Source of the DNA: Agapanthus africanus
Lineage: Eukaryota > Streptophyta > Magnoliopsida > Asparagales > Amaryllidaceae
Direction of reading: 5' to 3'
Length of the DNA stretch: 64,000 bases
Assembly: GCA_030015575.1 (NCBI GenBank)
Contig: CM057342.1
Location: 264,640,867-264,704,866 of the forward strand
Shown: piece after piece, positions 59,150-64,000 of the stretch
Layout: every line of letters starts with the position of its first letter
How positions within the stretch are numbered: the first letter of the stretch is position 1
The notes under the pieces: generated by a model
Databases searched by the model: none
Seen by the model: the letters and a program-made list of their open reading frames with translations, nothing else
What the model was told of the DNA's origin: nothing
Made by a program: the position numbers and the translations under genes

Positions 59150-61300
59150 TTTACCAGGTATGATTCTCACATCTGTATAGTTTTACAGATGTTGAGTGGG
59201 AGCAAGTTATTGGGAATTAGGTGATCGTCCTCATTATATCAGAATTCGTTGTAATTGGTGATATTTGAGGAAATCGCCTGGGGACAGTTTTCAACCTACG
59301 ACGCACAGGTTTTGAGTTATTCAACTCGGTGGCCTTATACAGAGTATTGTATGTTGTCCAGTGTCCGTCAGGACAAAGGGGTAGGTCCTCGTACTATATT
59401 CTATTTACTTGTGACTTTTCTAGTTTATAGACAAGTGTTTCGTAGAAATACAATGTCTAAGTATTGAGAAGTTGTGGGTATAGGAATAAAGTAGAGAACC
59501 ATGTATCACAAGTATCGGGATTCTTTAAAGAAATCGAAGATATAGATTCTTGTGATTGGTATTCAGTCGATAGTAATGGTTTTGAGAAACTTGTTTCTCT
59601 TTCAGGTTACTCATAATTGGAAGGATTCCTAAGTTGAGTAATGCTGATTAGCCTCTCTCCATTAAGTTGATATGCACTGGAGACAACTGCATGATTTGAA
59701 TCTGGTTCCAAATTAAATAAGTGCCTATGTTTCTATATTGGATATAGATCGCTTCATATCTTAACGATGTTAAGGTAAGGGGAGTTGTCCAGTTTATGCT
59801 TAAAAACAGACACTGGAAAACTCAAGGCACGTTTCTGTAATGGCAGTTTGTGGATTGACCCTAGCTTTGACGAGGGTTGATTTTCTACCATCTGGAAGAT
59901 CAATAGTGATATTGTTCTTGACTCGCCACAGTTTTATTAAAATGGATATTTTCAGAAAAACATAAGTGGGAGTATGGTAGAACTGGAAGTGATTCCAGAA
60001 CCGCAAACGATTACGAAAAATTTAATAGGACCTATATATTCAAATCAGGTTTGACATTCCAATAGCCGCTCCGCAGATATGGTGGGTAACCTCAGACACC
60101 CGAAAGGTACTCCGGTAGCCTCAAGAACGGTGACAGGGAGGTTCTTGTTTACCCAGACTTGACACTACTGTTGTTCCAGACTATGAGACCCGACAGGAGG
60201 ATATGTATAGCGTCATTCTAAACTAGTTTTAGAAGTGTACGTATATATTATTCTGCCAGAGGGTTGTCGTAGTCAGTGGGAGCAGCGGAAGCATAGTGGG
60301 CAAGTAGCTAATGAATATTTATAGACTTGAGCAATTATAGCGGAGATAGATCATCTATTTTTGATGTGACAGTCATAGGTTTGACTTCGTCAGAATAGCG
60401 GATGGATCTGTTAAGAAGGTAGTAGGGTGTGATGTCCTGGTATTTGGATGACATACACAGAGTAGGAAGTAAAATTTCTATACAACGATCGGTTGTACTG
60501 TGGTCGTCACACAGTTGTTTCTCCACAAAGGACATGGATGTAATATCTGACATTCTGGATACAAGATCTATAGTTTTAGATCTAGATTTGGGTAGTCTCC
60601 TAATGTGGGTACTTTGACAGTATTCTAATAGTATTTTAGAATAAATGACTCCTGGCATGGTGGTGAACCTGCAGGTGATGGAGTCACCCTCTTTAAAGGT
60701 GTCTTACAGACTAAAGGGGAGAGGGATGTGCATGATTGGCAGATCACTTGCTTAGGCAATTGAGTCAATCGTGAGATATCAAGTACCACACCAGATGTCG
60801 TTTTTGCACTAGATGCGATAAGTTTATATTAATCCAATCCTGAAGAAACATACGGAAGCAGTTTTAGAACATAAGTGAATGTTCTACGGATTTGATGACG
60901 GCAGCCTCCTTCGGGAGACGGTTATTATTCCAGGCTTCACATGTGACCTGGATGACAGAGTGATTGTCAGAGTTATAGTTTTTCCCTCAGACGAGGGACA
61001 GTATTATGGACAGGTGTTCCAAGGGGATACTGTGGGAGGCATGGTACTGGGCACTGATTATTTTCAATGATTGATACAGTCTAAGAAGTTTGGATTTGGA
61101 GTTCATTTATGAACTAGGTCCCATCAGATATCCAGACATATTCTAAGACAGGTATTACTCAACTCGGGAGATGGTTTTCTCCGCGAGGTTGAGATATAGA
61201 GAGATACAGAAAGAAACACCGAAGCGGATCCACTCACTGAGGCTATTTCTCAAACACAAGAGTTTTACAAACGAGCTTTGTGAAACTGATTATTAGAGGA
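59150..61300 (+). pseudogene. Decayed copia pol of element F
   Basis: Recognisable islands only: the integrase C-terminal linker near 59.98 kb (MVELEVIPEPQTITKNL), RT near 60.43 kb (YLDDIHRVGSK), and RNase H near 60.88-61.05 kb, read beside the same places in D and E. Very heavily broken. Confidence 0.65.
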
Positions 61301-61374
61301 GTTAGATGCTCGGTGTCACACGAGCTGTGAGTACACGACATCGCAATAATTAGCCTTAAGTGCAAGTGGGAGAT

Positions 61375-63440
61375 TGTTGGATATAGTGCCCTCTAAGTCA
61401 ATTATTGGATCGCAGGTACGTGATTGCAATGATTGAGGGAGGACCTATACCGATAAAACAGTCTTACTCGAGATGATAGTATGCTATATGGTTTTTCTTT
61501 ATCATCATGTATATGTTGATAAAGCCCATAGGATTCTTGCTTGACTACCAGCAGTATGATGGCGATCATATATGTGGGAGCTGGGGTCTATAAGCACATC
61601 CTTAAAAGTGTCCCTAGTCGTGGGAGTTTCGAAACAGGGCATCGATACTCCAGAGTAGACTAGTGTATACAGTCGAGACCCCGACAAGGGGTGGTGGCCG
61701 GTCTCACAAGCCACTGGTGTCAGTTGGATCACCTAAGATGTATACAGGTGCTCATTGGGTTATGAGTACACCGGACAGGACTCGCCGGGAACATGCTAGT
61801 TGGTATTATACATATCGTCAGAGAGCAGTTCCCTAGTGACATGTGTACAGGTTAGTTCATCTACCTGAGGTCGTCATTTGTCTCGTGTGAGTTCTCACTG
61901 TGCTTTGATTTATACCCTACCACGGGTCAAAGGAGTCGTGCAAACAGGTATATTTTGGGTACAGTCCCGAGCCACATTGGAGGCAAGTGAGCGGATCGTC
62001 GGGGATTCGTCTCTCCCGGTATTAGGGGTGAGATCGCGCTGTGTTTAGGAGAGCCATTACACGAAATCCCTGGCCAGGGTAATCGAGGTTTACTGGAAGG
62101 TATTCCAGTAATATCTCAGGGTGTTCCGGGCTGCTCTCTGACACGACTTATGCAGCTATTGGGGGTCTGACGTTTACCGGCCCCCTAGGCCTAATATGCG
62201 ATACTCATAGACGAATGTTCCGGACTGTACGGATATTGTCACTGTCAGGCTCGGTAGGGTTTATAGATGAGTTCGCTCGTCAGCTTCCCTTCCAATCAAT
62301 ACATAGGCAAACCGTTACGTACAGCTTGTACCTCTGACGTGCTAGTGGTTATACCCAGTGCCAGTGTATTGATGAGTCATTAGAGTCCCCCACAGACACT
62401 TTCCCAAGTTCGGGCGAAACGTTGTAGATGCCGTATGGGTTTATGGCAGGGTTCGGAAAAAGCACGTGCGTTTTCGCACGTGTCATTTTTCGGGCAGATA
62501 ATACTGGTAGGCTTTGCTTAAAGCTGGATCCCAGTATTATACTGTGTAGATATAATATCTTTGTCTCAGTTGCATTTGTATTCGGTCGTAATACAAATAC
62601 GGGTATGTTTATACTGTTACGGGGTTATCCTGAAGTTCGTTTCAGGATCACTTTTGGAAGTTGCCAGTTTCCAGTTTTCTATCACCCGTATTTAACATTC
62701 GGTTAAATACAGATTTGTCTTTTCATCTTGAGGGTGAGTCATGCTTCTAGAAGGTTCTAGAAGTGGTGATTAGGCTTGTGACTCATTTGTTGATTAATGG
62801 CGCTTTAATGGTGCATTTAATGTGTTTATACATGACTCGTTCTTTCTTTAATTGTGATGATAAGTTCAAAGCTTATGGTCACCCCTCTCTTGCTCCTACA
62901 CTCACCTCCCTCCTCTCTTTTATATGGCCGGCCCCCTCTTGTGGGAAATGGATGGTTGTTCATTTTGATTTGTGAGAAAAGATTATGATAACTAGTGTAT
63001 GGAAATTTCCTAGTTCAATTTCCATTCACCCGATTCTAAATGACAACTTCATTAACCGTTCGTCCATAGACTTGGACGTAACGAAAAAAAGTGTTCTACT
63101 CATTCTATACTTCATCTTGGTCGTCTCTTTTAGCAAACTTGATGATCGAGTTGCCTCGGTTCAGAGGCGGGAGCCCGTTTAAAGATCCGTCGACGTGGTG
63201 CCACCTGGACGACGAGACCGGAGATCGAGCAAGTTCCGATCAGTTGCAACATAGCGTGGGATGATGGTTGAAGACTGAAGGACTCGGATCATTCGGTATA
63301 ACAATTCTACCCTCTTTACAATTTGTTAGTTTAGCTTTAATGGCAGATCCGGGTTATAGTACGCGATAGCGCCTGTCGTAAAAGTTTTGTTCCGCATATT
63401 GGTGTCTGTTAGACGGCCGGGACACTGCCGCGGACTTACA
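61375..63440 (+). repeat. 3' LTR of element F
   Basis: 2,066 bases, preceded by the purine tract AGTGGGAGAT. Followed by the right ATATA duplication and the remainder of the E LTR. Confidence 0.92.
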
Positions 63441-63515
63441 ATATATGTCTAAGCATCCACTACAATATACATCATATGTACAGTAATGGCCTCTAGGGCA
63501 TACATATAACTAACA
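63441..63515 (-). repeat. 5' LTR of element E, remainder
   Basis: The 75 bases that complete the E LTR after the F insertion, ending ACTAACA at 63515. They match 45.68-45.75 kb. Confidence 0.9.
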
Positions 63516-63871
63516 GAAACTCCCGATGTGATTTTTGTCCCGAGCGCTTATAGTCTTGAAGAAGGTCAAAACATCATAAGATGCAAGTCAAGTTCAACCC
63601 GTATTTATCCAGATTAATCTAGACCCATTCGTACAAGTCCTTGGCGAAGGACAAAACAGCTGTACGCCTGTTGATTAGTCGAAAATATTGCATCTTTTAA
63701 CCGGCAATTTCCCTATTATTTGCATTCATATAGAAGTGTTCGGCATTCAAATTTCACATATTAGCAAATCTGTCGCAAAATATCAGATTACATGTGTTAG
63801 ACCTTAAAACCGGCATTTCTAGGGAAATTGACTGCATTTCATAACATGGCATCATTTCTATATATCGCAAC
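63516..63871 (-). mobile_element. Element D, continuation
   Basis: Collinear with the reverse complement of F from about 57.87 down to 57.5 kb. Contains a leader repeat motif (TCCTTGGCGAAGGACAAAAC near 63640). Confidence 0.75.
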
Positions 63872-64000
63872 TGTAGGGTTCCTAGGCACCCCAAGGAGGT
63901 CTCACAAGGCATCAACCATGCCAATTTAAAAAATTACGGTGCCGAGAAACCCTAGACTACGGATCGTGGGCTAGATGTCTAGGCGAAACGCAAACTAGTT
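63872..64000 (-). mobile_element. Element H: start of a second E-like LTR
   Basis: TGTAGGGTTCCTAGGCAC begins a stretch that matches the start of the E LTR for its whole 129 bases (ACAAGGCATCAACCATGCC, AAACCCTAGAC). No primer-binding site adjoins it, so this is probably the outer edge of another insertion in D, cut by the window end. Confidence 0.6.

Larger units (their letters stand above)
53824..63440 (+). mobile_element. Element F: non-autonomous Angela-like Ty1/copia
   Basis: Plus strand, 9,617 bases, target duplication ATATA (53819-53823 and 63441-63445), inserted into the 5' LTR of E. LTRs 53824-55888 and 61375-63440, primer-binding site, leader repeats, a duplicated block, decayed pol, purine tract AGTGGGAGAT. 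The LTRs differ by about 2-4 % by eye (around one million years), yet pol is far more decayed than that age predicts. F was probably already non-autonomous when it moved. Confidence 0.9.
43565..63515 (-). mobile_element. Element E: Angela-like Ty1/copia, interrupted by F
   Basis: Bounded by an exact 5-base target duplication GAAAC (43560-43564 and 63516-63520). About 10.3 kb once F is set aside. On the minus strand: 5' LTR (51705-53823 plus 63441-63515), primer-binding site, leader/gag region, protease, pre-integrase, integrase, RT, RNase H, purine tract, 3' LTR (43565-45752). LTR start TGTTAGTTATATG..GCCCTAGAGGCC recalls Angela/BARE LTRs. Pol is broken in many places. By eye the LTRs differ by roughly 2-5 %, about one million years. 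Confidence 0.88.
37574..64000 (-). mobile_element. Element D: Angela-like Ty1/copia, interrupted by E and H
   Basis: D occupies 37574-43564 and 63516-63871. The sequences on both sides of the E insertion join into a stretch collinear with F (57.5-57.9 kb), which confirms one element. Visible parts: 3' LTR (37574-39683), purine tract, decayed pol (about 39.8-42 kb), a duplicated 410-base block, and leader repeats (63516-63871). The 5' LTR must lie past the right edge. Same family as F. Left flank in A is CGACA; the matching right copy is not in the window. Pol is heavily broken. Confidence 0.8.

Overview
Plant nuclear DNA, most likely from a monocot. The evidence is one intron-free ESCRT-III gene (CHMP1) with strongly GC-rich third codon positions at the left edge, a long AT-rich flank with MITE-type insertions, and then a large nest of LTR retrotransposons of plant-only types (Tat-like and chromovirus-like Ty3/gypsy, Angela-like Ty1/copia). 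A run of five CCCTAA units in the 5' leader of CHMP1 would fit Asparagales, whose telomeres are TTAGGG-type, but one short tract is not proof. The species cannot be named from the sequence.

Layout. 1-890: promoter/leader and CHMP1. 891-12437: about 11.5 kb without a recognisable gene, holding simple repeats, a C18G8 hairpin, a Tourist-like MITE candidate, a clean non-autonomous hAT element with a perfect 8-bp target duplication, a foldback-like element with inverted 21-bp minisatellite arms, and two outward-facing Mutator-like ends, one beside a CT-rich exon-like stretch. 12438-64000: nested LTR elements.

The nest, called C, A, B, D, E, F and H here. C is a chromovirus-like LTR (12438-15651). 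A is a Tat-like Ty3/gypsy element on the minus strand: LTR 16629-18026, RT, two RNase H regions and integrase between 33.9 and 37.3 kb. B is a 14.5-kb Tat-like element (18739-33272, target duplication GAGAA) inserted in A; it carries gag but no pol. D is a copia element inserted in A at 37574 that runs past the right edge. E (43565-63515, duplication GAAAC) sits in D. F (53824-63440, duplication ATATA) sits in the 5' LTR of E. H is a second E-like element starting at 63872 inside D. Three insertions (B, E, F) have both ends and exact target duplications visible, so the order A before B, and A before D before E before F, is read directly from the sequence. These elements are all fossils or non-autonomous copies.

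The most unusual structure is in the non-coding parts of B and A. The LTR of B and the 3' regions of both elements are largely chains of short, mostly perfect hairpins with different stems but similar spacing and loops. Neighbouring hairpins often differ in both arms at once, so that pairing is kept. Stem sequences change from unit to unit and the same modules recur in A (which has pol) and B (which has only gag), suggesting that B used an A-like partner in trans. I found no second host gene, no tRNA or rRNA gene and no CRISPR.
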